Of a DNA stretch of 64,000 bases, positions 1 through 10,991 are shown piece after piece. Numbering within the stretch: position 1 is the stretch's first letter; each line of letters starts with the position of its first letter. Both the position numbers and the translations under genes were made by a program. Below the pieces are notes generated by a model, which worked only from the letters and a program-made list of their open reading frames with translations, was not told the origin of the DNA and made no database searches. The stretch comes from Furcasterigmium furcatum (taxonomy: Eukaryota > Ascomycota > Sordariomycetes > Glomerellales > Plectosphaerellaceae), in contig BCIA01000003.1 in the NCBI GenBank assembly GCA_001599815.1, positions 2,604,001 through 2,668,000 of the forward strand. The letters are read 5' to 3'.

Positions 1-290
1 GCTCGGCAAAGAGGATACACGCATGGAGCAAGTTTTTCGAGGCGAGACATGTCTGTAGACGTTGGCACCGAAGGGGCATCCCAGCCTGCGGTGGATCATA
101 TCTTCGTCGTGCCCTCTCGCTGATCCCCTCGCCTTGCCGATCTTTCACGTTCATCTGTCTCCTCTCTCTTGAGCGTACCCGCCGCCAAACTCAACCTACG
201 ACGAAGCCGTGAGGAGAGAGCGGCCCCTGCGGCGTCGGTGACAGGTATACCAAGCAAGAAAAGGAAATAGGGAACTACACACAGCCCAAC
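1..290. other. Upstream region of the rhodopsin-like gene
   Basis: No gene is visible on either strand. The stretch is pyrimidine-rich towards its end and probably holds the promoter and 5' leader of the gene starting at 291. Confidence 0.5.
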
Positions 291-1606
291 ATGTCGGACC
301 CGGTAGACCGCAACGTTCTCGAGCGGAACCAAATCGCCCAGGCGGCGCTCATCACCGTCGTCGCCTTCCTCCGCATCGGCACCGGCCTCTGGCACGGCAG
401 GCGGCTGGTCCTGGAGGACATATGGCTCATCGCCTGCTGGGCCTTCGCCTTCGCAGCGGACATCATGTACATCTACGTGCTGCGGGCGTACTTCCGGGCG
501 GCCGACGTGGGCGCCGGCCTCGCGCCGGTGTACGACACCATCGCGGATGACGGTGTTTTCATCCAGAAGACCATCTTCGCCATCACCATCTGCTACTGGT
601 CCTGCCTGTGGGCGGCCAAGCTCGCCCTGCTTTTCTTGTCCAAGAAGCTCATGACGCATCTGCCGGTTTACATCAAGCTCTGGTGGGCTCTCTTCGCCCT
701 CTGCATTATCGTGAGTACTTGCGAACCGCTACTCCCTGCCCACGGGGCGCAGGGCGCTGCTGACCGGCTCTCTCCGAATTTCAGACCTGGATTGGCTGCC
801 TCATCACGCTGTTCACCGCTTGCTCCAGTTTCGAAGCGTGGTTCTCGGCCGGCATGTGCCAGACCGAGCGAGATGTCCACATGGCCAACGTGAGCCGATA
901 CTTCAGTTTCGCTACCGATGTCTTGACCAACATCCTGAGTACGAGAATCCCCATCGCCCGCCCCCTCGAGAAAGCCCCGAGATCCGCTGACGAGTTGACC
1001 TGTTTAAATAGTCATGGTGCTCCCCCTCAAGCTCATCATTTCGCTTCAGATGCCCTTGTCCCGGAAGATCAGCATCAGTGGCCTGTTCACCCTCGCCTGG
1101 GTCTGCATCATCGCTGCCGCGGTCCGCTGCACGCAGATCGGTGAGGCTAACGCCGCACCGTCCTTCCCCTGGCTCGCCTTATGGGGCACCATCGAGACCA
1201 CCATCGGTAAGCGGATACCCGATCGGAGAGCCCTATGCATCGTCCGTGTTGCTGACCATGTGGGGGATTTACAGCCGTCGTCGTGTGCGCCGGCCCCGGC
1301 CTGTACCGCGCCGTCAAGATGACCAAGGAGAGCCGTCGAGGCTACTACGACGACAGCAAGAGCAAGGGCAACACGGCGCCGTACAGCGGTGCCAACCGGA
1401 CCAACAAGAGCAACAGGAGCCGCAACGTCCCGCTGGGAGACGGCGACGACGACGTCCGGATGAAGCGGTACCCCGGCAGCACCAACATCACGGCCCTCGA
1501 CCTCGCCAACAGCAGCGAGGAGGGCCTGGTCGAGCCGCACAGCGGGGCGGGGATCAAGGTCACCCAGACGACGCAGGTCGACTTTGAGGCCGGGCGGGCC
1601 AAGTGA
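291..1606 (+). CDS. Rhodopsin-like (PTH11-type) seven-helix membrane protein
   Basis: Four exons: 291-710, 785-938, 1012-1206, 1275-1606, giving 366 aa. All introns have GT-AG ends and the frame is continuous across every junction. The first two thirds consist of successive hydrophobic helices (for example ITVVAFLRIGTGLW and LIACWAFAFAADIMYIYVL) with acidic loops, as in the fungal rhodopsin-domain family of plasma-membrane proteins related to PTH11. The last 110 residues are polar, Gly/Ser/Asn-rich and predicted cytosolic. No N-terminal cysteine-rich CFEM domain is present, so this is the CFEM-less subclass. A role as receptor or sensor is inferred from the family; the ligand is unknown. Confidence 0.85.
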
Positions 1607-2116
1607 GCCAGCTTGTCTCTCAGTTGGGAAAAGGGACGGCGGGTTCGTGGGTCGGATTGTCGCGAGAGACTGGACGTCTGAAAAGATGTGGGAAAGCCCA
1701 CGGATGGTTGGCGCTCGGCTGCGTCTGTATCCGGCGAGTTGGACCTGGCGCATTTATCCATGACATACTACTTATAGAAATTCAGTTGATTCTACATGTC
1801 CATCCCGTGGCGCCGAGCCTCAACCCATGACCGCCGCTTAATCACAGCCTGCGACTGGGCATCGAAAGACGCCAAGGTCTTGACTCGCAGAGACCTGACT
1901 GACCCCGACCTCATGATCCGGACCGTTGCGGCGCTTCCAAGCAGCTGAGTTCACCCTAGGGGCCCTCAACTGCAGCGATAGAGTACCAATCTCTTGGCTC
2001 ACCCCGATAATTATGAGCAGTAACACACCCCCGTCGCTTGACTTTCAAACCAGCATTTTCCTCATCCTACTAAATTGTACACATCACCCAAAAGGCCACC
2101 GCCACCTGCGCACACG
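1607..2116. repeat. Intergenic region with segmental-duplication block A
   Basis: From about 1833 to 2054 this matches 4915-5236 upstream of copy B, starting with the same GCCGCTTAATCACAGCCTGC. Block B carries about 90 extra bases (roughly 5046-5135) that are absent here. The duplication therefore covers the promoter and the 5' part of the following gene. No other gene is seen. Confidence 0.85.
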
Positions 2117-2738
2117 ATGAAGTGGCCGAACCAACTGGCACCGCTGGTTTGGACAGAACCTGCTTGCTCTCCAGCGGCCTTCCAGGAGGACGAGTTCGTC
2201 CAGCTATGGTGCCAAATGTACGCTTTGCTGCTTAAGCTTAACTTCTGGAGACGCGAGGATATTATATTTCCGTCGGAAGACACGGGGAGGCATGCTAATC
2301 TAGACCGCCCGTATTTCTTGGCCGAGCTGGGCATGAGCCTGGAGGCCGTCTCCCTCATCGAGCGCCTCCCATACCCCCGCATCGCGCCGTACAGACGTAT
2401 GCGCATCTTCTGCAAGTCCGACGCTATTAACTACCTGGAGTGGGACGATGTCAAGGACTGTCGCGACCCCCACGACATGGCGCAGTTCTCTACCGAGGCC
2501 GGCAGCATGAGCGGCGGCAGCTACCTGCTGCCGGACGATGTAGCGCTGGCTCGTCCCGATGAGAGCTTTGGTCTCACTTGGATCCTGGATCTGAAGCATA
2601 GTACGCCCCCTCCGTCCCCTAGTCGGCACTTGACCTGACTGTGCCATCCCACCAGACGCCTTCCGATTCATCCACGACGTAGGAAAGGCTCAGCTCGCCC
2701 ATAACCTGACCGGTCAAGGGACCAGGGGACCACCCTGA
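2117..2738 (+). pseudogene. Truncated paralogue A of an unrecognised gene family
   Basis: Starts at the ATG giving MKWPNQLAPLVWTEP, which aligns with the starts of copies B (5319) and C (13699). Exon 1 is 2117-2600. A family-conserved intron with GTACGC donor ends at CCACCAG, and exon 2 begins at 2656 reading NAFRFIHDV. Homology to copy B stops near 2680, after which an unrelated stretch ends at TGA 2736-2738. About 187 aa remain of a roughly 318-residue family protein, so the C-terminal half has been lost by rearrangement. Shared motifs with the other copies are EDTGRHANLD, ERLPYPR, CRDPHDM and SYLLPDDVAL. I do not recognise the family; no known catalytic motif is visible. Confidence 0.7.
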
Positions 2739-3198
2739 GTTTTCCGGCACAGCGAGTGGACCATGGGCATAAGTACTAATTAGTACGCCTTGCATGAGTC
2801 TCATCAACTGAGCCGCAAGGCTGCATGCGGCGTAGCATAGCACACTGGTCTTTGAAAATGATGACCCCGCTTCGCCAATGCTTGAAATGTCAAATTTTGA
2901 ATACGGAACGTCGACAGCCGCTGCTCTGCAAACCAAATCGACAAAGTTGGCAGTTTACCAGGGCGAAGACACCAAGAAACGCCCGACTTGAAAGTTGTTA
3001 CCATGGCGCTCCGGCTCTTGGAATGTGCACGCCGCTCGTTTGAGGAGTATTAGGCAAAAGACAGTCGGGCTTGGCCGTTAGTTTTTGCCTCGAGCCTCGG
3101 AATATTTAAACCCATCCGCGGGAACTGCGGTTTCCCCGGTTTGAACTCATCACCCACCTTGCTTTTCCTCCCTCATTCACCTCTCGCGACTCGTTACA
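2739..3198. promoter_or_regulatory. Promoter region of the small secreted protein gene
   Basis: No coding sequence is supported. A TATA-like TATTTAAA lies at 3103-3110, about 90 bases before the ATG at 3199, followed by a pyrimidine-rich leader. The left part contains the breakpoint of the truncated copy A. Confidence 0.5.
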
Positions 3199-3570
3199 AT
3201 GAGGACTTCCCTCGCCACCCTCGCCTCCGTCCTTTTCGGGCTCGCTCTAGCAGCTCCCGCCCCAGTGGCGGAGGTGCAGCTTGAGCCACGGTCCGAGGCG
3301 ACTTGCGCGACCGAGGACAAGCTCGTGGGGCCAGGACCTTTCCTCTCTCCGAGTAACCCGAATTACGAGCACCCATATGAAACCCGATACAAGACCTTGC
3401 CTCAGGGAAGCTGCGAGATTAGGCGGCGCGACCAGCTCCGCAGCCTTCTCGACGTCCGTTGCGACGAAGGCCAGTGTATCCATTACGACTGCCTCCCCAA
3501 CATGTCTCCCTTGCCCTGGACCCCCGGCACGCTGTGCAACTTCCGTGTCGAAGCAAACGATTGCTGCTGA
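3199..3570 (+). CDS. Small secreted cysteine-rich protein (effector-like)
   Basis: Single exon, 123 aa. Residues 1-19 form a clear signal peptide (hydrophobic core LATLASVLFGLALA followed by APAP). An LEPR motif at residues 30-33 could be a Kex2-like processing site. The mature part holds eight cysteines, including a terminal CC pair, consistent with four disulfides in the extracellular space. I recognise no enzyme domain. Small size, a secretion signal and an even number of cysteines are the usual profile of a fungal apoplastic effector or defensive protein, but that role is only inferred. It sits between duplicated, rearranged family copies, a typical setting for fast-evolving secreted genes. 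Confidence 0.75.
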   Translation: MRTSLATLASVLFGLALAAPAPVAEVQLEPRSEATCATEDKLVGPGPFLSPSNPNYEHPYETRYKTLPQGSCEIRRRDQLRSLLDVRCDEGQCIHYDCLPNMSPLPWTPGTLCNFRVEANDCC

Positions 3571-4107
3571 AGCGCCAGGGTCAGCTATCCCACTATCCGT
3601 CTGCTGGGCGAGAATACTGACGTCTGGTGTGCTAGGACAGCCGCCGAAATCCCGTCATATACCTGAATCGCTGAAGTCTATGTTCATGATGGCCTGGGAT
3701 GTGGGAGACGTTATCATTCTTGCTGGCTGGCGTCATAGGCTGAGGCTCGTAGGCACGGGGTTGCAACACGGGTACGCGGTAGCCTGTCCAACAGTCCGTC
3801 TCGTCTGCCATATCAATTCATCAATATGATTCTCCATAACCTCAGGTTCCTGCTCGGCCAAGTCATGCTTCTCTCTCTGCCGGACCTTTCTCGGCATCGT
3901 ACAGCTCCCACTGCTCATTGCCATACCTCCCTCCAGATAGAGCGTCATCCATAACTTTAGGCCGTAGTTATTCTTGACCTAGGACTCGGTTGACTAGTAC
4001 CTACCGTCTCCATGTCCCCATGAACGAGGCAGCCTTGGACCGTACGGATGTTTTTCCCGTCTGCTCAAAAAGATACGTCGCTGCTCACGCATCGATCTTG
4101 CCCTTCT
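3571..4107. other. Intergenic region without a supported gene
   Basis: Short open frames on both strands have no start context, introns or recognisable motifs. It is probably the 3' flank of the secreted-protein gene plus decayed DNA next to the transporter remnant. Confidence 0.4.
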
Positions 4108-4150
4108 CTACCGCGAGGAGCCGCTGCGTGGGTCTCGTGTGGCGGAAACG

Positions 4151-4680
4151 CTAGGGCTTGATTTTGCGCTCGAACAACTCGTCCAGCTCGGCCGCAGATC
4201 GGCTATACCACATGTTAGCAATGCTTGTGAGTGGCGAAGATTGGCGCCATGACATACCCGGACGTCTCCGGGATCAGGAACCAGATGGCCGCCGTGAAGA
4301 AGGAACCGACGCCCGCGAAGAAGAAGCCCGTCTTGAGACCCCAGTTCCACTCGTTGGTGTTGATTATGGGAGGGATGAGGAAGTTCATGCCCATGCCCAC
4401 GACGCACGTCAACGCGGCGGCGAAGCCCGCCGTGTAGTGCCTGAGCCGCTGGGTCGAGATCTCGCCGATGAAGCCCCAGCCCACGGACGCGTTGCCATGA
4501 GGCCAATGTCTAGCAAGAGACGCTCCGTCAGTTTCTGGTTGGGGAGGGGTAAGCAGAAAACACTCACTCCAGAGCACTGCGAAAAACACAAGCAGGCCCC
4601 TGTTAAGGGACATAACACCCATGATGCTAATCGCCACGTTGCAGACCTAGCAAAGGGTGGTCCCGGACGTGGCAAACCGT
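4151..4680 (-). pseudogene. C-terminal remnant of an MFS sugar transporter
   Basis: On the minus strand, two spliced segments read as the last third of a fungal sugar porter: a helix followed by GFIGEISTQRLRHYTA, TNEWNWGLKTGFFFAG and FLIPETSG, then, after an intron with GTATGT donor, RSAAELDELFERKIKP and TAG at 4151. The RLR and PETSGR motifs are hallmarks of the sugar-porter family (maltose/alpha-glucoside or quinate type). The first eight or so helices are missing, and an in-frame TAG occurs near 4650 just before VCNVAISIMG. In relatives the tail continues KPWRF, so the final TAG is itself probably a mutated TGG. This is a relic and probably not functional. Confidence 0.7.
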
Positions 4681-5318
4681 AAAAGAGCTCCGGCTTTGGC
4701 GCTGCGAATATGAGGCGACGCTCCCCTGGTTCTCTGTCCAGGAGATTTCCTGTTTAGGCACCAGTTAGGACGACAGAATAGAACCTAACACAAGGTACGA
4801 GTACGGAGGCCTATTAGGCCACTACCTTATCGAAGGGCAGGGCGCCTAGGCGTACCTAATAAGAGGTGGCCCAATCGCCTGATCTATGATTGTGATATTT
4901 GGTTGGCGACCTTGGCCGCTTAATCACAGCCTGCGACTGGGCATCGAAAGACGCCAAGGTCTTGACTCGCAGAGACCCTGACCCCGACCTCATGACCCGG
5001 ACCGTCGCGGCGCTTCCATGCAGCTGTGTTCATGCTCGGGGGCCTCGGAACGGCCAGGAGGAGAGAGATGGATGCATCCAGGTCGAGACCGACCGCGGCT
5101 CAGTTCTGTCCTACTTGACATTTACCCGCCGTTGGCAACTGCAGCGATGGAGTACCGATCTCTTGGCCCCCCCGGCTGAACAGGTTTGCGATAATTATGC
5201 ACCCGCGGCATCGCCGGCTGACTTTCAAGCCTGGTCTCGTCCGCCTCCGCCTCCGCCTCCGCCTCCAACCACCCTTAGCACCTCACTGAAAGACCACCGT
5301 GACTTCCATCCGCCTGCA
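4681..5318. repeat. Segmental-duplication block B and 5' region of copy B
   Basis: Positions 4915-5236 are the counterpart of 1833-2054, with an insertion of about 90 bp. A (GCCTCC)n microsatellite lies at about 5247-5270 in the presumed 5' leader. The reading frame is open upstream of 5319, but homology to copies A and C starts only at that ATG, so the upstream frame is treated as untranslated. Confidence 0.75.
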
Positions 5319-6405
5319 ATGAATCTGTGGCCGTCGAAGACAATACCGCTGGTCATCACGGAACCTGCTCCAGGCTCTCCAATTGCCTTCCGAGAGGACG
5401 AGTTCGTCTCTCTCTGGGGTGAGATGTACGCTCTGCTACTCAAAGTCAACTTCATCAGACGCGAGGAAATCTTCTTCCCGCCGGAAGATACGGGGAGGCA
5501 TGCCAATCTTGATAGACAGCACCTATTGGTCAACCTGGGCATGAGCCCCGAGGCCGTCTCGCTCGTCGAGCGCCTGCCATACCCCCGGATGGAAGGCCGG
5601 CTCTTCAACATGTGTATATTCTTCGAGGCTATGGTACTCAGCTATTTGGAGCAGGAAGACCTCGAGAAATGCCGCGACCCGCACGATATGAGAAAGAATT
5701 CGGTCGTTGAGGCTGGCGACGCGTCCAGCATGAGCGGCAGCTACCTGCTGCCAGACGACGTCGCCCTGACCCTGCCCTACGAGGGTGAGGGCCGCACCTG
5801 GATCCTGGACCTCAAGTATAGTATGTCCATGCCCCGTTCTTTCTCGACTAGACATTTGACCGACCTGACCACGCTATTCCCCGAGTAGACGCCTTCCGAT
5901 TTATCGATGGCTACGCGGAACCCACGTGGAGGGGGTATGACGTCCCCCGAGACGTCCAGTTCGAGAGGCCCGACGACCCGAGCCACTATAGGAACTGGCC
6001 TATGTACCATGCGCCGTCCGTCCTGAGAAGATGGATCCAAGATTTCCTTAACCTCGAAATGGTCCCAGCCACCATAGACGGGGATAGCTTTCATCGTTCA
6101 TCGGTAAGCACCGGGTTCCCCTCACTGCCATCGAAGCTATGCATAGGTACTAAACACGTCAGCAGGACATTGGTGGTCAAATGATTGGTAAAGCCCTGCG
6201 AAAATACGGTTGGCCGAACGGTTTTCGCGAGGCAGACTGGGCCCGAGACTCTGAGCAGATCTATAGGGCCAGGTTTGTCGTGGATGGGCGGTACAGAGAG
6301 TCCTTTGATCCACATAAGTTCAACAAGGACGAGGAAGAGCTGATTGCTCAGTGGCGGGAGGACCCAGACCTCATCCCGGATTTAGGGCTGGATCCGCCGG
6401 AATAG
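5319..6405 (+). CDS. Intact paralogue B of the unrecognised gene family
   Basis: Three exons: 5319-5820, 5889-6103 and 6166-6405, giving 318 aa. The start MNLWPSKT aligns with starts of copies A and C. Intron 1 (GTATGT...GAGTAG) and intron 2 (GTAAGC...CAGCAG) occur at the same places in the decayed copy C. Conserved blocks are FREDEFVSLW, PEDTGRHANLD, ERLPYPR, CRDPHDM, SYLLPDDVAL, TWILDLKY, HYRNWP, YGWPNGFREADWARD and WREDPDLIPDLGLD. It is soluble, acidic and Trp-rich, without a signal peptide or membrane helix. The function is unknown; it appears to be a lineage-specific expanded family with four copies in 14 kb. Confidence 0.8.
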
Positions 6406-6525
6406 ATCCTTGTTAGTAGGTGGTTGCATCCGAGAGCCTGTCTTTGAGCGAAACCGTTGGGAGGGAGGATGGTTGACAACATGCGGCTGCTGGTTCATGC
6501 TTGCATCGTCTAACTAGGCCCCTGA

Positions 6526-8250
6526 TTAAAGAGCAACATGATGGAACCTCTTCCTCAATCCCTCCCCGTATTTGAAGAAGAAGATGGGCACCGGGATGAA
6601 GACCGCCGCGATGAAGCCGAGGACAGAGTTGCCCCAGCCGAGACCCAGGTCTTTGTATAGGAGAGGCCCCACCATAGGCATGAAAGCCGCGAAGAAGCAG
6701 CGGAAGAGTGCGTATGCAGCTAGGGCGGAGGCCGCTCCGTGGGCACCGAAGACATCCACGAGGTAGGTCTGCGAGGGCATCTGGAACAAGGAGTAAGCGT
6801 CAGTGACTTGAAACGTCACACCCCGGGACCGAATCAGACTTACCGTGACGTAGAATATGCCCAGCCCGATGAAAGACATGCCAGCGATAGGCGCAATCCA
6901 ATGGACTTTGTACTCGGCGGTCCAACCATACCAGAACACACCTATACAGAACAAAGGGCTGACGTAAATCATGGGCATCAGCCTGTTTTCAGCCTTGGGG
7001 GGACCTGGCTGAGATTTCATGATTCTGTCGCTTGTGATGCCGAAGGATATCAGGCCAACGAACATGCCGACGCCCAGGCCGATGTAGCTCAGCCCGGCCG
7101 AGCTGGTTCCAAAGTCGTACTGGCCCACGAAGACGGCTGGGAAGGTGGTGAACAGAAGGAATAAGAGGCCAAAGGTGAAGGCATTAAACAATGATAGGAG
7201 GGAAACAATCGGGTTCATGAAGAGCAGTCGGAGCGCCTTGGTTGTGGCCAGGAAGATGACCCTGGATGCAGCGATGGACTTGGCCCCCTCCGGCTGGAGA
7301 TCTTGATTGCCGGTCTCTTTGCGCAGACGTGCGACGCGTCGGGCAAGCAGTATCGGGGCATAGGTCTCCCGCATGAAGATCGCACAGATGAGCAAGTTGA
7401 TGCCGCTCTGTTAACCCAGTTAGTAGACGGTTTTCCATGTCGGCGTCTGCATGGATCTAAGCAACATACCAATATGCAGATGAGCCACTGCGTCCATCGC
7501 CAGCCAAGATCAGCGGCCACAAAGCCCCCGATGACGGGCCCAAGCACCTTGTCGACGAATGTTAGCGACGGTTCGATTTGATTTCGTGACATCTACGTAC
7601 CGGACCCAACAGGGAACCAAGAGCATAACCTGACATCCCTTTGGCCCTGCTCTCAAGCTCCGTCACGTCCGCGATGGTGCCGCCGCCAATAGTGACGGGC
7701 GCAGAGCCGGCCGCGCCAGCAAGGAATCGGCAAGCCAGGAAGCCACCCAGGTTCGGAGCGGCAGCACACCCGATGTTCATGGCCAGGAAGCAGACGTTGC
7801 AGATGTTGTAGATCCAGAAGCGCCCGTGCAGTTCTGACATTGGCGCAACAAGCAGGGGGCCGAGACCGAAGCCCAGCATGTACACCGACACCGTAAGGAC
7901 CGTGACTGTCGCGTCGGTGATGGAGAATTCATCGGCAAGGTCGGCTGAGGCTGGTGCAAGCAGGGTAGCGGCCAAGTTACTATTTGTTGCGCTGTCAGCC
8001 AAGGCAGTACGTGCCTCCAGCAGCAGACGACTTACACCGTGAGCGCCATGACGCTCACAATGACCACATGGAGTGCACGCTTACGAAGCGGCCAGTTCAG
8101 GGGGTGCTCGGGATCGTCTGGTTTCCATGTCACCACATTTGGATTGACCGATGTTATTGTTGGTTCCGTGTCTGGCTTCTCGTCGTTCGAAGGTCGGCCC
8201 ACGCTGGACTCGACGGCTGTCTCGACATCGGAGGCCGCCATTTGGACCAT
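6526..8250 (-). CDS. MFS multidrug/polyamine-type exporter (DHA1-like)
   Basis: Five exons on the minus strand: 8250-8036, 7991-7601, 7547-7470, 7407-6844, 6780-6526, giving 500 aa. The polar N-terminus ends in PDDPEHPLNWP, the signature preceding helix 1 in the fungal DHA1 drug:H+ antiporter group. It is followed by GFGLGPLLVAPMSE, the motif-A region, and LGPVIGGF. Twelve helices are expected, with a central cytosolic loop around residues 240-265. The last intron (6781-6843, 63 nt) is a multiple of three without a stop, so an unspliced reading is also open. An alternative upstream ATG at 8313 is possible. It is divergent from the Zn2Cys6 gene at 8662, a common regulator-transporter pairing. 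The substrate cannot be predicted. Confidence 0.88.
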
Positions 8251-8661
8251 TTCTGGGCCTGGTGAAACTATACCAAGACGGGCATGACGGGGAATGAAAG
8301 GAAGAAAGACCACATTTTAAAGGGAGCCAGAAAGCCAGAAAGCCAGAAGATAAAATGTGTAAGCTTACTCTACATTTTGGAACGGGGACTCCTCTGAGAG
8401 ATATTTCATGGCAGGTTGGCAGGGCCGTGGATGATCAGTGTCAGCGACTTGGCGCATCCGCTTTTCACAGCGCGGGTGAGCAGGAGTTGCCTCTTTTGGT
8501 TAACCCCGCTCGCTTTCCAGACGCTAAAGCGGACGGTCGCAGCGGATGGTCGGAGCGGACGGTCATTTAAGAATTGACCTCCGTCACTCGCATTCAGAGC
8601 CAACCAACATTCAAACCTCCATTGTCCGTTTCCTCCGTGGACACTGGCACCGGGCTTCGAA
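8251..8661. promoter_or_regulatory. Divergent promoter between exporter and regulator
   Basis: This 411-bp region separates two divergent genes. It holds an 8-bp tandem repeat (AGAAAGCC, about 8331-8345), AT-rich stretches usable as TATA elements, and three 10-bp CGG-containing repeats at 8529-8564 described separately. The two genes are probably co-regulated. Confidence 0.6.
8529..8564. promoter_or_regulatory. Three 13-bp-phased GCGGAYGGTC direct repeats
   Basis: GCGGACGGTC at 8529-8538, GCGGATGGTC at 8542-8551 and GCGGACGGTC at 8555-8564 start exactly 13 bp apart. Each contains CGG triplets, the usual half-site of Zn2Cys6 proteins. They lie about 100 bp before the start of the Zn2Cys6 gene and about 280 bp from the exporter start. 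Autoregulation and control of the exporter are inferred. Confidence 0.6.
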
Positions 8662-10991
8662 ATGTCGGCTCCCACTCCGCTCCCGAGTCCTCACAGTCAG
8701 AAACCTCGGCCGCCGCTAAGCCGTCGTCGAGACAAGAAGCAGCTCTCATGCGATTTCTGTCGCTACAGGAAGTAGGCACTGGACCCGACATCCGCCCTTG
8801 AGAGCCCGCAAACCGTTAACCATTTGAAGACTCAAGTGTGACAGGCGACAACCATGCTCAGCATGCACGGCCCGTGGTCTGCAATGCCGTTTTCCCAGCC
8901 CCGGGGCCTCCGCGGCCTCCGTGGCCGAACCGGCAACGCCGCGGTCATCTGGAACCGCGCCCGTCCCAGCCGCGCCCGGCCCGGCTACGGCAAACCTGGA
9001 AGACAGAGTGAAGTCGCTGGAGAACCTTATTCTCTCGACTCTTACGGCCGTCCGCCGCCAACAGCCTGACGCCGGTTCGGCGTCCCCCTTGACCGCCGGG
9101 GGGCCCTCACCTGGGCCTCCCGCACCCGAGTCTGGGACGCTGCACCGGAGCACGAATCGGACGGTGTACATCGGTAGCCCCCACTGGGCCGCCATCATGG
9201 ACGGTATTGCAGAGCTGAAAGATCACTTCGAGCATGCCGATGAGACTCGGACGTCCAGTGAACAAGGTCACGAACCAAGCACAGGGTCGCTGGCCCCCAG
9301 CAGTCCGCTACTCCTGTACAGCAATGACCCTCCCCCGCCAAAGGAACAATTGATATCGGAACTACCAGAGAAGTCTGCTGTCGATCGCATGGTGTTTCGG
9401 TTTTTCAGCGAGATGTCCATTTCGCCCCGTGAGTTACCGGAACTATACATATCCAGCCTTCCACCCTTTCCGATTAATCCGACTCAAGGACTCAATCGCT
9501 GACAGCCATCATCTTCAGTTTATACGCTGCATCCCCCAACCTTTCTTCGGCAAGTATGTACTCAATCATCTCCTTCCCCGATGCTTGCATCTTCTGACGG
9601 GATCTTTCCTTCAGTATGAAAGCTTCTGGGCAGACCCTTGGTCTACATCTGTCAACTGGGTCGGCCTCCTCTACAGCATCATGTGCATCTCGACCACCTA
9701 TTCCCTCAAGTCCGAAGAGCCAGCCGGCGATACATTGTTCAATGTAAAGGACCGTTCTCTTCACCCGGAATACCTTCAGCAGGTCGTGCATTGTCTGAAG
9801 CTCGGGGATTACATCCGCGGGGGGCCGCACGTCATCGAAACTCTCATCCACTACTCCCTTATCGATTTTCTCTCTCCTTTTCGACTGCCGGACCGAGACA
9901 GCGGAAACTGGATGATATCGGGCCTGCTGACCCAGCTTGCGATGCGCATGGGCTATCACCGTGACCCCTGTCACTTCCCCGAAATATCGTGCTTTGAAGG
10001 GGAGATGCGCCGGCGGCTCTGGGCCATGATACACATATGCGATACCTCCTTCTCGGTTCTGAGTGGCGCACCGAGACTCATTGCGGATGGGTCGTGGGAC
10101 ACGAAACCCCCTCGGAACTTACACGACAGCGATTTCGGTCCCGACTGCACCAGCCTGCCCGAGTCACGTCCCGATGCTGAATTAACACCCATATCCTTTC
10201 CCCTTGCCAGATACAAACTGAGCCTCTCCTTGGGCTGGTTGATCGACGCGAGTGTTTTGCACGGCTTCCAGTCCCCTGCGGAGATGCGACGCGCCGAGGC
10301 TCGTCTGGAGGCGACCTGGGCGTCGATACACCCCCGGTTCAAGTTCACATCCCTGACCCAATGCCTGGCAGAGACACCAGCAGGCATAGGACAGCGGCTC
10401 GGAATCACGTGCGTGTACGACAAGTTGCACATCATGCTGCACATGCGCAATCTACTGGGAAGCCGGTCGTCGACGGCCGTCAACGAGCCCCGCCCCGAAG
10501 GCGAAGACGCCGACTATGAGGCTTACTCGCGACGAAAATGCATCGAGGCTGCTCTCCAGAGCATCGAGTGCGTGTTATTGCTGGACGCGGAGATGCGGCC
10601 TGGCGGTGCCCTGGCCACGGTGAAGAACAAGCTCACGGCTCTTGCGGTGCACGAATTTATGGTTGCCACTGCGGTCCTCGGCACATTCCTGTATCGGTTC
10701 GGCACAGCACCTATAGATGACGACATGGTCGCTGGGATCGACATGGTAAGAATCGAGTCGGTGCTGAGGCAGAGCAAGGAGTCGTGGGTGCGATGGAGTC
10801 CCTGGTCGTCGGATGCCAAGCGGGCCGTGGACATGCTGGACCTGGTGTTCCGGAAGCTGGAGGGCAGCGCCGTCACTGCGCCGTCGAATGAGTTCTCCAT
10901 GGCACTGGACGGGCTGGGCCTGAATTTTGGCTGGGACGCGGACGACTTGGGGCTGTTCGGCGAGGGAACAGACGGCATGTTGGTTTCGTAG
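8662..10991 (+). CDS. Zn2Cys6 transcription factor with fungal regulatory domain
   Basis: Exons 8662-8771, 8830-9428, 9519-9553, 9615-10991, giving 706 aa. The zinc cluster spans the first intron: CDFCRYRK from exon 1 and CDRRQPCSACTARGLQC from exon 2, pattern CX2CX6CX5CX2CX6C. Splicing at GAAG|ACTC supplies the KLK linker. A short coiled dimerisation segment follows (LEDRVKSLENLI). A 35-nt mini-exon encodes YTLHPPTFLRQ, which joins YESFWADP to rebuild the conserved start of the fungal-specific TF domain. GDYIRGGPHVIETLIHYSL and MGYHRDP belong to the same domain. It is nuclear and probably regulates the divergent exporter gene. Confidence 0.88.

Noticed and set aside
4899..5318. 5' extension of copy B in the same frame
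   Set aside because: Copies A and C share only the part from the ATG at 5319; the extension contains a simple repeat and the duplicated upstream block.
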